Assembly: GCF_003337575.1 (NCBI RefSeq)
Contig: NZ_QPJM01000019.1
Coordinates: forward strand, 1 to 64,000
From: Phyllobacterium bourgognense
GTDB lineage: Bacteria > Pseudomonadota > Alphaproteobacteria > Rhizobiales > Rhizobiaceae
Direction of reading: 5' to 3'
Length of the DNA: 64,000 bases
Part shown: positions 25,879 to 34,546 of the stretch, piece by piece
Layout of the letters: the number at the start of each line of letters is the position of its first letter
Numbering within the stretch: the first letter of the stretch is position 1
The notes under the pieces: model-generated
Seen by the model: the letters and a program-made list of their open reading frames with translations, nothing else
The model's database searches: none
What the model was told of the DNA's origin: nothing
Position numbers and translations under genes: made by a program

Positions 25879-25905
25879 ATTGGGGCTGCGCACAGCAGCC
25901 CCAAT
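25879..25905 (+). terminator. Terminator after the second pilin
   Basis: ATTGGGGCTGC and GCAGCCCCAAT form a perfect 11-bp stem with a 5-base loop, 10 bases after the stop codon. The bases after it are only moderately T-rich, but the stem is strong and well placed. Confidence 0.75.
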
Positions 25906-26097
25906 CTCATTTGGAATCTGATATCGAATTTGGCTGTTGCTGGGGACAGAGCTTATAGTGCTGCAGCTAAACCCAGGCGATATCGCCTCTGCGTAACCTT
26001 GGATCACCCGACGTCTGCGCCGCGATCGGCCGTACTCAATAACATTCCCACTGTGCCGTAAGATGGGGCTAATAATCAGAAACTTGGGGTGCGAGCG

Positions 26098-27135
26098 ATG
26101 CCAAACACGAAACAAAACCAAATCCACCAGAGTATCGCGCTATCTGCCGTTATCCCTTGCTACAATGAAGTGGACGGCATCGATGAGCTTTATCGACGCG
26201 TAACCGCGGCGTGTCAGCAACAGGTTGGCCAATCCTACGAGATTGTCCTCGTCATCGATGGTGCCACAGACGGCACCCGCCATGCGATCTTCGATTTGGC
26301 AGCAAGAGACCCTCACCTCGTCGCCGTCGATCTTGCCCGCAATTATGGCCATCAAATTGCGCTCAGCGCAGGCCTGGATATTTGCCGTGGCCAGAGAATA
26401 CTCATTCTCGATGCCGATCTGCAGGACCCCCCGGAACTCGTCGGCCAAATGATGGCGAAGATGGATGAGGGCTATGATGTCGTCTATGGCCAGCGATTGA
26501 AACGCGACGGAGAGAGCTGGTTCAAACTGGCCTCGGCAGCGATGTTCTATCGGTTGCTGCGCAAGATGGTCGACGTGGATATTGCTCCCGACACTGGCGA
26601 TTTTCGCCTTATGAGCCGCCGAACCCTCGACCATCTGAATTCCATGCCAGAGCGCTACCGCTTCATTCGCGGCATGGTCAGCTGGATTGGCTTGAGGCAA
26701 GTCGCGCTCCCTTATGAAAGGTGCCGGCGCTTTGCGGGCACCACGCACTACCCGTTCAAGAAAATGCTCTTGCTGGCGATGGACGCGATGACGAGCTTCT
26801 CCATCGCTCCGCTTCGCTTCGCGTCTCACCTTGGCTTGATCTTCGGGTTTTTTGGACTTTTCGCCCTCGGTTACACTTTCTGTTCCTGGATTGCCGGAAA
26901 CGTTTTGCCTGGCTGGACCAGCCTGGCAGCCATCGTCCTCATACTTGGCAGCGTCCAGCTCCTGGTACTTGGGATCTTTGGTGAGTATCTCGGTCGGATG
27001 TACATGGAGACGAAGCGGCGTCCGCTTTACCTTGTCAATGAGATCGTCTCCTACGACGCAATTAGCGCGCGCCAGGATTTACCCATTCACCGGCTGCAGG
27101 AACGGGTGAAGGAGGTCGTCCATGCTCGAGGCTGA
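26098..27135 (+). CDS. Polyprenyl-phosphate glycosyltransferase (GtrB/DPM-like)
   Basis: A 345-residue family 2 glycosyltransferase. The N-terminal GT-A domain has LSAVIPCYNEVDGIDELYRRV (15-35), DGATDGT and the DADLQDPPEL metal/UDP site (105-115). Two C-terminal membrane helices (about 238-300) anchor it, as in GtrB. It moves a sugar from a nucleotide sugar onto undecaprenyl phosphate on the cytoplasmic side. A GTG at 26089 is an alternative start. It overlaps the next gene by 14 bases. The gtrA gene two places downstream supports the role. Confidence 0.88.
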   Translation: MPNTKQNQIHQSIALSAVIPCYNEVDGIDELYRRVTAACQQQVGQSYEIVLVIDGATDGTRHAIFDLAARDPHLVAVDLARNYGHQIALSAGLDICRGQRILILDADLQDPPELVGQMMAKMDEGYDVVYGQRLKRDGESWFKLASAAMFYRLLRKMVDVDIAPDTGDFRLMSRRTLDHLNSMPERYRFIRGMVSWIGLRQVALPYERCRRFAGTTHYPFKKMLLLAMDAMTSFSIAPLRFASHLGLIFGFFGLFALGYTFCSWIAGNVLPGWTSLAAIVLILGSVQLLVLGIFGEYLGRMYMETKRRPLYLVNEIVSYDAISARQDLPIHRLQERVKEVVHARG

Positions 27136-27823
27136 GTTTGACCAGTTCGCGTCCGAATACCACCAGCAACATGCGAACAGCATACGTCTGAGCGGTGAAA
27201 CACCGGATTTCTTTGCCAAGTACAAGATTGACGATGTTGCTGCCGTACTCGCATCTGCGGGCGTGAAGCCGCGACGCATACTCGATTTCGGTGGCGGTGT
27301 GGGCAATTCGCTCAGCTATCTCAGGGCTGCGTTTCCTGAGAGCGAAATCGTCTTGCTCGATCCTTCCTCGCAATCCCTGGATATCGCCGACAAGCGGTTT
27401 CCCGGGCAAGCGCACTTCCAGCATTTCGATGGTGGAACGATCCCCTATGACAACGGGCACTTCGACCTCGTATTTGTTGCCTGCGTCTTTCACCATATCC
27501 CCGGCGATCTCCACGAGGGTCTTCTTCGGGAGATCAGCAGGGTCCTGACGATGGGCGGGAACTTCTTTCTGTTCGAACACAATCCATGGAACCCGCTCAC
27601 CTTGCATGCAGTGCGCAATTGTCCGTTCGATGAAAACGCAGTTCTTATCAAGGCCAAGAACATGCGCGCCGAGATTGCTGACGCTGGCCTGTCCAGATCC
27701 CGTATCGTTTATCGCATCTTTTTTCCGCGTTTGCTGGCGAGGCTGCGGTCGCTCGAGCGCTATCTCGCCAAAATTCCGATCGGAGCGCAGTATTATGTCC
27801 ACGCAGTCAAATCGTCCATTTGA
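27122..27823 (+). CDS. Class I SAM-dependent methyltransferase
   Basis: A 233-residue methyltransferase. The SAM motif I is ILDFGGGVGNSLSYL (53-67), the acidic motif II is VLLDPSSQSLDIADKRF, and FDLVFVACVFHHIP with VLTMGGNFFLFEHNPWNPLT are the following strands. It is nested between gtrB and gtrA with overlaps on both sides, so it likely methylates a lipid-linked sugar or the product of this operon. The substrate is inferred from position only. Confidence 0.85.
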   Translation: MLEAEFDQFASEYHQQHANSIRLSGETPDFFAKYKIDDVAAVLASAGVKPRRILDFGGGVGNSLSYLRAAFPESEIVLLDPSSQSLDIADKRFPGQAHFQHFDGGTIPYDNGHFDLVFVACVFHHIPGDLHEGLLREISRVLTMGGNFFLFEHNPWNPLTLHAVRNCPFDENAVLIKAKNMRAEIADAGLSRSRIVYRIFFPRLLARLRSLERYLAKIPIGAQYYVHAVKSSI

Positions 27824-28241
27824 CTATTTGCAGATCGTGCGTTTCGCGTCCGTCGGCGTTCTGAATACAGCGTTCGGGTACACCGTAATTCTGTTTGCCC
27901 TTTGGCTTGGAACTGGCGACATCGTTTCAAACCTGATCGGCTATACATCAGGACTTGCCTTGAGCTTCGGCCTCAACAACCGGTGGACCTTTGGCAGCAC
28001 AAAAAACGTGCCGTCAAACGTCGTCGCGAGATATGTTGGAACGTTTCTGGTGGCTTATGCGGTCAATCTTGGAATTGTTCTCGCGGCGCGTTCAACCGGA
28101 CTGATGGACGGACCGATGATCCATCTGCTTGGCATTTGTGCCTATACAATCCTTTTCTATCTTGGATCGGTCTGTTTCGTGTTTGCAGAAAACACACCAA
28201 TTTCGATTAAGAATCGGCATGCAAATCAACCGACGAAGTGA
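27795..28241 (+). CDS. GtrA-family membrane protein (lipid-linked sugar flippase)
   Basis: A 148-residue protein with four membrane segments typical of GtrA: IVRFASVGVLNTAFGYTVILFALWL at the start and GLALSFGLNNRWTFGS in the middle, the family signature. GtrA is thought to flip polyprenyl-phosphate-linked sugars to the periplasm. The start lies 29 bases inside the methyltransferase gene, and its stop overlaps the frame of the next gene. A longer reading from 27606 is rejected because it is only the shifted frame of the methyltransferase gene. Confidence 0.88.
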   Translation: MSTQSNRPFDYLQIVRFASVGVLNTAFGYTVILFALWLGTGDIVSNLIGYTSGLALSFGLNNRWTFGSTKNVPSNVVARYVGTFLVAYAVNLGIVLAARSTGLMDGPMIHLLGICAYTILFYLGSVCFVFAENTPISIKNRHANQPTK

Positions 28242-28252
28242 GCCCCGATAGA

Positions 28253-29758
28253 ATGGTTGACGATACCTACAGCACGCCAACCCCAGCCGCTTCAGGCTTC
28301 TCGATCGCAGACGACCAGCGCGTCAGGCTGCTCTTCTGTTTGGCTGTCGCAATTTTCAAAGCGGCAACGCTGATTTACGCCGCTTCCGGGCTTTTACAGG
28401 ATCCGGATAATTGGTGGCACGTGCGGGTCGGGTTGGACATCCTGTCAAGCCGCACGTTTCCCACGGTCGACACCTATTCCTATACGTCTGCGGGCAGTCC
28501 CTGGATAGCAAAGGAATGGCTTGGACAGATATTGTTTGCGCTTGCCTATTCACTGAATGGCTGGAATGGGGTCACACTATTGACCATTGCCATGATCACG
28601 CTAACGGTCTTCCTGCTCGCGTGGTATCTCAGCGCCTCGCTGAAACCGACGATAGCGTTCGGCCTGACATTCGTCCTGTCGTTTCTCATTGATCCCATCC
28701 TGACCGCGCGTCCGCTCGTCTTCACGCTTCCTATCATTGTCATCTGGACCGCCGAGCTTTTCCGCGCTGCGCGCAGGGAACAAGCGCCGCCGCTATGGTT
28801 GCTACCGCTCCTATGTCTTTGGGCGAATCTCCACGCTACATTCACGTTCGGATTCATTATTGCGGCCTTCGCGGGTCTTGATTTGCTGGCGCGGACGCAC
28901 CTGACGAAGCCGGGTCTTCTTGGCAGATGGATCGCCTTTGGGATGCTTTGCCCCCTCGTGAGCTTGCTCAACCCATACGGCATCAAGGCCATCCTTGCGA
29001 CCTTTTCAGTTGCGTACGGCAACGAGGCGGTGGCCTTTATTGACGAATGGCAGCCCTTCAACGCCGCAGATTCTTACCTTATGGAAGGCTTCCTGCTTGC
29101 AGCTCTTTTCGGGTTACTTGTCTCAAGAGTGCAAATTGGATGGCCCAAGACGCTGTTTCTCCTCTTCAATCTGCATCTCCTCCTCACGCATCAGCGCTTT
29201 GCCTATCTGTTTGTTCTGCTGGTACCGCTCGTTCTCGCGGCAGAAATCGGCGAACAATTTGCTTGGGTCTCAGCCCAGAAATGGACCAAAGGACACCTCG
29301 ACCGTCTGGAGCGATTTCTTGCCAGCCATTTTCACTCTATTTCAGCGGCGATCGGCATATTGGTTGTGTCTGCGGCTGCAATATTCTCCTCGGTTTCAGG
29401 GGTCGAACCAAGCCCGAAGACATCTGCGAAAGGTGCACTCGCATTTGCCCAGCAACACAATCTGTCCGGGAACGTCTTCAATTCCTACAATTTTGGCGGC
29501 ACACTGATTTTCCATGGAATCAAGACTTTCATCGATGGCCGAACCGACCAGCTCTTTCTGAATGGCTTCATGAAGAAAACGATGTCAACGGGCAACAGCG
29601 GTGGAAAGCCCATTTTAGAAGAACAGTTGAAGACCTATGCAATCGGCTGGGCTCTGTTGGCAACTGACGACAGCCGCATACCTTTCTTCGACGAACTGAC
29701 CGGTTGGCGACGTGCGTATTTTGATAAGAACACCGTCATCTTTGTCCCGGAACGATGA
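28253..29758 (+). CDS. Polytopic membrane protein, GT-C glycosyltransferase-like
   Basis: About 501 residues with 10 or more hydrophobic segments. A GTG at 28238 overlapping the gtrA stop is an equally possible start. The first loop reads LLQDPDNWWHVRVGLDILSS and then TVDTYSY and PWIAKEWLGQ, the wording of a large family of uncharacterised membrane proteins that resemble GT-C transferases using lipid-linked sugars. The C-terminal 100 residues are a soluble, probably periplasmic part (NLSGNVFNSYNFGGTLIFHG, FIDGRTDQLF). As the last gene of the gtrB-methyltransferase-gtrA operon it is a good candidate for the final transferase that places the flipped sugar on an acceptor. Confidence 0.72.
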   Translation: MVDDTYSTPTPAASGFSIADDQRVRLLFCLAVAIFKAATLIYAASGLLQDPDNWWHVRVGLDILSSRTFPTVDTYSYTSAGSPWIAKEWLGQILFALAYSLNGWNGVTLLTIAMITLTVFLLAWYLSASLKPTIAFGLTFVLSFLIDPILTARPLVFTLPIIVIWTAELFRAARREQAPPLWLLPLLCLWANLHATFTFGFIIAAFAGLDLLARTHLTKPGLLGRWIAFGMLCPLVSLLNPYGIKAILATFSVAYGNEAVAFIDEWQPFNAADSYLMEGFLLAALFGLLVSRVQIGWPKTLFLLFNLHLLLTHQRFAYLFVLLVPLVLAAEIGEQFAWVSAQKWTKGHLDRLERFLASHFHSISAAIGILVVSAAAIFSSVSGVEPSPKTSAKGALAFAQQHNLSGNVFNSYNFGGTLIFHGIKTFIDGRTDQLFLNGFMKKTMSTGNSGGKPILEEQLKTYAIGWALLATDDSRIPFFDELTGWRRAYFDKNTVIFVPER

Positions 29759-29782
29759 GCCTTTGTGGCGTTTTTGCATGCG

Positions 29783-30108
29783 AAACGCTGGTCGTCGAAG
29801 CGAAGGTGCAGCCGCAGGACGTCGATCAGCTTTTTGTCGGGCGGCCGGCGGGATTGCCTTTTACCGCCTTCAGCCAACGCACCACTCCGGAAGTTAATGG
29901 CACAGTGCAACAAATTTCCGCAGATGTTACAACCGATACCCGCACCGGCCTCAGCCATCACCCCCGCCGAGGTCGCGCGGCTTGGCGCAATCAAACTCGT
30001 ACCGGGGATGCCCCTCGAAACGTTTATCAAGACTGGCGACAGGAGCGTCGCATCCTATTTCATCAAGCCAATGATAGATCAGGCAAAGCCGCCTTCCGCG
30101 AGGGTTGA
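29783..30108 (+). pseudogene. HlyD/PrsE-type secretion adaptor, C-terminal remnant
   Basis: The last part of a type I secretion membrane-fusion protein is readable in two frames: LVVEAKVQPQDVDQLFVGRPAGLPFTAF and RTTPEVNGTVQQISAD in one, then ITPAEVARLGAIKLVPGMPLETFIKTGDRSVASYF in another, returning to KAAFREG before the stop. A small deletion after TRTGLS and later base changes break it. The first two thirds of the gene and the ABC and outer-membrane partners are absent. Confidence 0.75.
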
Positions 30109-30140
30109 CCGACAAGATGTTGAAGCACAACAAATCCTAG

Positions 30141-30914
30141 CTAGATCCCCTCGCCGTGCGTATGGCCTTCATGCGTCAGAGTAGCGATGAAGCGCTTGGT
30201 TCGCTCCCGCTGCGGCTTGGTGAAAATATCCCGCGAGGAACCCGTTTCAACGATCACGCCACTATCCAGCACGGTCACCTCATTGGCGATCCTGGAGGCC
30301 AGTCGAAGATCGTGCGTAGCCATGACCATCGTCGTACCTTCACGCGCCAGTTGCGCGAGAACATCGACCACTTCCCCGGAGAGTTCAGGATCGAGCGCCG
30401 ACGTCGGCTCATCGCACAGAAGAACCTTGGGTGATGGGGCCAACGCCCGGGCGATTGCCACACGCTGCTGCTGTCCGCCGGAGAGCGTCGATGGCCAGAC
30501 CTCCGCCTTGTGCGCAAGCCCGACCTTCTCAAGCAACGTCATCGCCCGCTCCCTCGCCCGTTCCCTCGGCCATTTGAGGACTGTGGTCAGCCCTTCCGTG
30601 ATGTTCTCGATAACCGTACGATGCGGAAACAGCTGGAAGTTTTGAAACACCATTCCGGTATGACGGCGAACTAGCTGGATCTGCTTCGTGCCCATCCGCA
30701 CACCCGGCTGAAAGTCCAACCGGTCACCGGCAACTTCTACCGAACCCGATGTTGGAATTTCCAGAAGGTTTATGCAACGCAGAAGCGTACTTTTGCCCCC
30801 GCCGGAAGGACCGACGAGAGCCATAACCGAGCCTTCGGCCACGCTCAAGGAAACATTATCCAGCACTGTGTGATCGCCAAACCGCTTCTCGATGTTTTTT
30901 AGTTCGACCATCAT
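30141..30914 (-). CDS. Polar amino-acid (cystine-type) ABC transporter, ATP-binding protein
   Basis: A 257-residue ATPase of the PAAT family. Walker A is GPSGGGKST (35-43), the signature is LSGGQQQRVAIARAL, and Walker B is VLLCDEPTSALDPEL. VFQNFQLFPHRTVIENI is the Q loop. Last gene of a three-gene minus-strand operon, overlapping the permease by 4 bases. The specificity follows from the whole set, which resembles cystine/cysteine importers (TcyJLN type). Confidence 0.88.
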   Translation of the reverse strand: MMVELKNIEKRFGDHTVLDNVSLSVAEGSVMALVGPSGGGKSTLLRCINLLEIPTSGSVEVAGDRLDFQPGVRMGTKQIQLVRRHTGMVFQNFQLFPHRTVIENITEGLTTVLKWPRERARERAMTLLEKVGLAHKAEVWPSTLSGGQQQRVAIARALAPSPKVLLCDEPTSALDPELSGEVVDVLAQLAREGTTMVMATHDLRLASRIANEVTVLDSGVIVETGSSRDIFTKPQRERTKRFIATLTHEGHTHGEGI

Positions 30915-31591
30915 GATCCTGCCTCCAGGAAGCCGCCGTAGCGATTGAGGCGGGTTTCAAGCCGCGCTTGCAGCGACGACAGGACCGAACTCAAGGCGAG
31001 ATAAATCAGTGCCGCCTCCACGTAGAGAATGAGCGGTTCATAGGTCGTGGCGACAATGCGTTGCGCCGCCTGAAACAACTCCGGCACGGTTATGGCCGCC
31101 GCAAGTGAAGTGTCTTTGACGAGAGAAATAAAGGTGTTCGATAGCGGTGGAACAGCCACGCGCGCTGCTTGGGGCAAAATAGTCCGCTGCATTGCCTGGC
31201 GCCAGTTCATGCCGATCGAGTAAGCGGCCTCCCACTGGCCCTTTGGAACCGAGGATATAACCGCGCGCAAGATTTCCGATGTATAGGCGCCGATATTCAG
31301 CGTAAAGCCGATGAGCGCGGCTGTGAATGCATCAAGCACAATACCAACGCTCGGCAGGCCATAGAATATCAGGAAAAGTTGGACCAGCAGCGGCGTGCCG
31401 CGAATGATCCACACGTAGAACTTGACGACCGCCGCAAATGGAGTTGGGGCGAATAACCGAACAAGCGCAGCTATAAGACCGACAGTCAGGCCAAAGGCGA
31501 AAGACAAAAGTGTCAAGGGAATGGTGAAGATCAACCCCGCCCACAACAGCGACGGAAGCGATTCAAGCATCAGCGATAACCAATGTATCAA
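30911..31591 (-). CDS. Polar amino-acid (cystine-type) ABC transporter, permease
   Basis: A 226-residue permease of the His/Glu/Gln/Arg/cystine family. The stretch FYVWIIRGTPLLVQLFLIFYGLP is the family signature, and NIGAYTSEILRAVISSVPKGQWEAAYSIGMNW contains the EAA loop that contacts the ATPase. Only one permease is encoded, so it would act as a homodimer, as in the cystine systems. A stem-loop separates it from the binding-protein gene upstream. Confidence 0.9.
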   Translation of the reverse strand: MIHWLSLMLESLPSLLWAGLIFTIPLTLLSFAFGLTVGLIAALVRLFAPTPFAAVVKFYVWIIRGTPLLVQLFLIFYGLPSVGIVLDAFTAALIGFTLNIGAYTSEILRAVISSVPKGQWEAAYSIGMNWRQAMQRTILPQAARVAVPPLSNTFISLVKDTSLAAAITVPELFQAAQRIVATTYEPLILYVEAALIYLALSSVLSSLQARLETRLNRYGGFLEAGS

Positions 31592-31614
31592 AATCGTTTC
31601 TCCCCAATAACAAA

Positions 31615-31636
31615 GGCAGGGAGCGAGCCCCCTGCC
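31615..31636 (-). terminator. Stem-loop between binding-protein and permease genes
   Basis: GGCAGGG and CCCTGCC form a 7-bp GC-rich stem; on the minus strand it is followed by TTTGTTATT. Such partial terminators after a binding-protein gene let it be expressed more than the permease. Confidence 0.6.
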
Positions 31637-31673
31637 CTCTTAGAGCGCAAATAGTCCCGATCGTAAACGGTTG

Positions 31674-32444
31674 TTACTTCGAAACGTCCTGTCCGAAATA
31701 CTTGTCGGCGATCTTCTGATACGTACCGTCCGCCTTGATGGTCTCGAGTGCCTTGTTGATGGCAGCGAGCAGATCCGGTTCACCCTTGCGGATGATGATG
31801 CCAGAGTAATCCGCATTCTCCTGCTCGGCGGCAATCTTCACATTGGCGTCAGGCTTATGTTTCTTGAAATCGAGGAACGACAGGCTGTCATTGATCGTCG
31901 AGTCGGCACGGCCATTGAGGACCAGCTGGATCGACTGGTCGAAACCGTCTGTTCCAACCAGCTCTGCACCGGCTTCCTGGGCGATCTTGCCGAAATTGCT
32001 GGACAGCGATTGCGCAGACTTCTTGCCCTTTAGATCAGCAAAGCCCTTGATCTCCTCATTGTCGCTCTTGACGATCAAAACAGCCTTTGATGCGATATAA
32101 GGCTCGGAGAAATCATACTTTGCCTTCCGCGCCTCGGTAATGCCGACCTGATTGATGACCGTGTCATAGCGGTTGGCGTCGAGACCGGCGATCAGGCCAT
32201 CCCATTTGCCTTCGAGAAATTCGGGCTTGACGCCAAGATTCTTGGCGATCGCCTCGCCGATCTCCACGTCGAAGCCGACGAGCTTGCCCGAGGCATCATG
32301 ATAGGTGAACGGCGCATAGGTGCCTTCCGTGCCGATCTTGAGAACGCCCGCCGCCTTGATCTGCTCAAGATTGGACGCGGCTTGTGCCTGGGCAGGCACG
32401 ATTGCGAGGGCACTAACGACGAGAAGTGATTTCAACCAGTTCAT
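31674..32444 (-). CDS. Cystine-type amino-acid ABC transporter, substrate-binding protein
   Basis: A 256-residue periplasmic protein of the PAAT-3 family with a signal peptide (MNWLKSLLVVSALAIVPAQAQA). Typical text includes GVLKIGTEGTYAPFTYHDASGKLVGFDVEIGEAIAKNLGVKPEF and WDGLIAGLDANRYDTVINQVGIT; the latter resembles cystine-binding FliY/TcyJ. It binds a polar amino acid, most likely cystine. It is first in its operon. A PLP gamma-lyase-type enzyme is encoded 5 kb upstream, but in another operon. Confidence 0.87.
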   Translation of the reverse strand: MNWLKSLLVVSALAIVPAQAQAASNLEQIKAAGVLKIGTEGTYAPFTYHDASGKLVGFDVEIGEAIAKNLGVKPEFLEGKWDGLIAGLDANRYDTVINQVGITEARKAKYDFSEPYIASKAVLIVKSDNEEIKGFADLKGKKSAQSLSSNFGKIAQEAGAELVGTDGFDQSIQLVLNGRADSTINDSLSFLDFKKHKPDANVKIAAEQENADYSGIIIRKGEPDLLAAINKALETIKADGTYQKIADKYFGQDVSK

Positions 32445-32622
32445 TGTCTTTCCATCCGTTTGCTATTTGCTTTGGGCGTGATTGGAAAATGTCACTTTGC
32501 CGCGGTACTGTATAGGCATCCGGCGCCGCCATCAGGCGCAGGCCGACAAAATTAATACCAGATTTCGGCTCAATGTAGGAATTCTATTCCACCTGAGGCT
32601 GTGGATAATTATCCGGATTCGT

Positions 32623-33690
32623 CTATGCGATCCGCAAGCCGGTCACGCCGTGGAAGAGATGCACGTCTGCCGCCTTGATACCAAGCCCAATCGCGTCCCC
32701 AGGGCCACGATCCGTGCGACCCATGGCGAAGATGCAGACCTGTTGGTCGGCGAGTTTGGTATAGAACTGCGTCGAGAGCCCTAGCGGCTCTATCACCTCG
32801 ATCTTTGCCTTCAGCCCCTCGCCGCCGACCTCAATATTTTCCGGGCGTATACCAACGGTCACCCGGTCGCCATCCTCCACCCTGAGTTCAGGACGCAACG
32901 CGATCATCTGGCCGTCGGTGAGCTCTGCCGCAACCTTCTTTCCCTCGCGGCTGATAACGGCAGGAAGAAAGTTCATACCCGGCGAACCGATGAACCCTGC
33001 CACGAACAGGTTAGCCGGATGATCATAGAGTTCGAGTGGGGTTCCAACCTGCTGGATGACGCCGTCATGCATGACGACGATGCGATCGGCCATCGTCATG
33101 GCTTCCACCTGATCGTGCGTGACGTAGACCGATGTGGTCTTCAATTGCTGATGCAAAGCCTTGATTTCTGTCCGCATATGGACGCGGAGCTTGGCATCGA
33201 GGTTTGACAAGGGCTCGTCGAACAGGAACACCTTGGGATCGCGGACGATGGCACGGCCCATTGCTACGCGCTGGCGCTGGCCGCCGGAAAGCTGGCGCGG
33301 CAGGCGCTGCAACAAGACGTCAAGTCCGAGGCGCTTGGCTGCACTGCCGACGCGGTTCATGACGAGTTCCTTTGCCGTCTTGCGCAAGAGCAGGCTGAAG
33401 CCCATATTCGACGCCACATCCATATGCGGGTAAAGCGCATAGGACTGGAACACCATGGCGATATCACGATCCTTTGGCGCTACGTCATTCACGACACGCT
33501 CGCCAATTTTGATCTCCCCAGCCGAAATTTCCTCGAGCCCGGCGATCATCCGCAAAAGCGTGGACTTGCCACAGCCGGAGGGTCCGACGAGAACGACGAA
33601 CTCGCCATCGGCGATCGAGAGATCCACTGCCGAAAGCACATTCATGGCGCCATAGTTTTTCTGGACATTGGAGATTGTGACGGAAGCCAT
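32623..33690 (-). CDS. Sugar-type (CUT1) ABC transporter, ATP-binding protein
   Basis: A 355-residue MalK/UgpC-type ATPase. Walker A is GPSGCGKST (36-44), the signature is LSGGQRQRVAMGRAIVRDP, and Walker B is VFLFDEPLSNLDAKL. The C-terminal 120 residues are a regulatory OB-fold (TOBE) part containing VTVGIRPENIEV. It is the last gene of the gntR / PLP enzyme / binding protein / two permeases operon and starts 7 bases after the second permease. Confidence 0.9.
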   Translation of the reverse strand: MASVTISNVQKNYGAMNVLSAVDLSIADGEFVVLVGPSGCGKSTLLRMIAGLEEISAGEIKIGERVVNDVAPKDRDIAMVFQSYALYPHMDVASNMGFSLLLRKTAKELVMNRVGSAAKRLGLDVLLQRLPRQLSGGQRQRVAMGRAIVRDPKVFLFDEPLSNLDAKLRVHMRTEIKALHQQLKTTSVYVTHDQVEAMTMADRIVVMHDGVIQQVGTPLELYDHPANLFVAGFIGSPGMNFLPAVISREGKKVAAELTDGQMIALRPELRVEDGDRVTVGIRPENIEVGGEGLKAKIEVIEPLGLSTQFYTKLADQQVCIFAMGRTDRGPGDAIGLGIKAADVHLFHGVTGLRIA

Positions 33691-33697
33691 CGATTTG

Positions 33698-34546
33698 TTA
33701 TCCCTTGACTGCGCCAGCGGTCAGACCGGTGACGAGATAGCGTTGCAGAAAGGCGAAGAACAGGCATGCGGGGATGAGTGCCAGCACCGAAGCTGCCATC
33801 ATCTGACCCCAGTCGACGGCAAATTTACCGATGAAGGTCAAAAGCCCGACGGCGAAGGTTTTCTGGCTGTCGCTGCTGATGAGCATCAATGCGAAAAGCA
33901 GTTCGCTCCACGCGGCAGTGAAGACGAAGCCGAGCGTCGCGCCCATACCCGGCAATGTCAGCGGGATGATGACCTTGCGCAGCGCCTGTGAACGGCTGCA
34001 ACCATCGATCATCGCTGCCTCTTCCAGGTCCTTCGGAATGCCATCGAAGAAGGACTGCATCAGGAAGGTCGCGAAGGCGATGTTGAAGGCGATGTAGATG
34101 ATGATGAGGCCCGTCAGGCTATTGGTAAGCCCCAGTTGACCCATGATGCGATAGATCGGCGGGATCACCATGACCAACGGAAAGGTCTGGGTCAGAAGCA
34201 GCGTTACCGCGACAGTGGTTTTGCCCCGGAAGGAAAACCGGGACATCGCATAGCCGGCTGCCGAAGCGACCACTGTGACAAGGACAGCCGTAATCACCGA
34301 AACGATCACACTGTTCATGAAATAGCGCGGGAAATCCGTGGCGCGCAACACGGTCTTGTAGTTCTCCCACGTGGAGATGGAAGGCCACAGGGTTATGCCC
34401 TCCGAATAGAGCAATGACTGCGGCGTCACCGAAATCTTCAGCGTCCAGAACAGTGGAAACAGGGCGAAAATAACGTAGGCACCGACTGCGGCGTAGAGGC
34501 CAATACCACCGAGAATGCGGGCGTTGCGTGAGCGTCCTGCGATCAT
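33698..34546 (-). CDS. Sugar-type (CUT1) ABC transporter, second permease (MalG-like)
   Basis: A 282-residue inner-membrane protein with six membrane segments. PSISTWENYKTVLRATDFPRYFMNSVIVS is typical of MalG-like permeases. The EAA motif is DLEEAAMIDGCSRSQALRKVIIPLTLPG. It starts within an ATGA overlap with the first permease gene, which indicates coupled translation. An open reading that continues upstream to 35389 is only the shifted frame of the first permease. Confidence 0.92.
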   Translation of the reverse strand: MIAGRSRNARILGGIGLYAAVGAYVIFALFPLFWTLKISVTPQSLLYSEGITLWPSISTWENYKTVLRATDFPRYFMNSVIVSVITAVLVTVVASAAGYAMSRFSFRGKTTVAVTLLLTQTFPLVMVIPPIYRIMGQLGLTNSLTGLIIIYIAFNIAFATFLMQSFFDGIPKDLEEAAMIDGCSRSQALRKVIIPLTLPGMGATLGFVFTAAWSELLFALMLISSDSQKTFAVGLLTFIGKFAVDWGQMMAASVLALIPACLFFAFLQRYLVTGLTAGAVKG

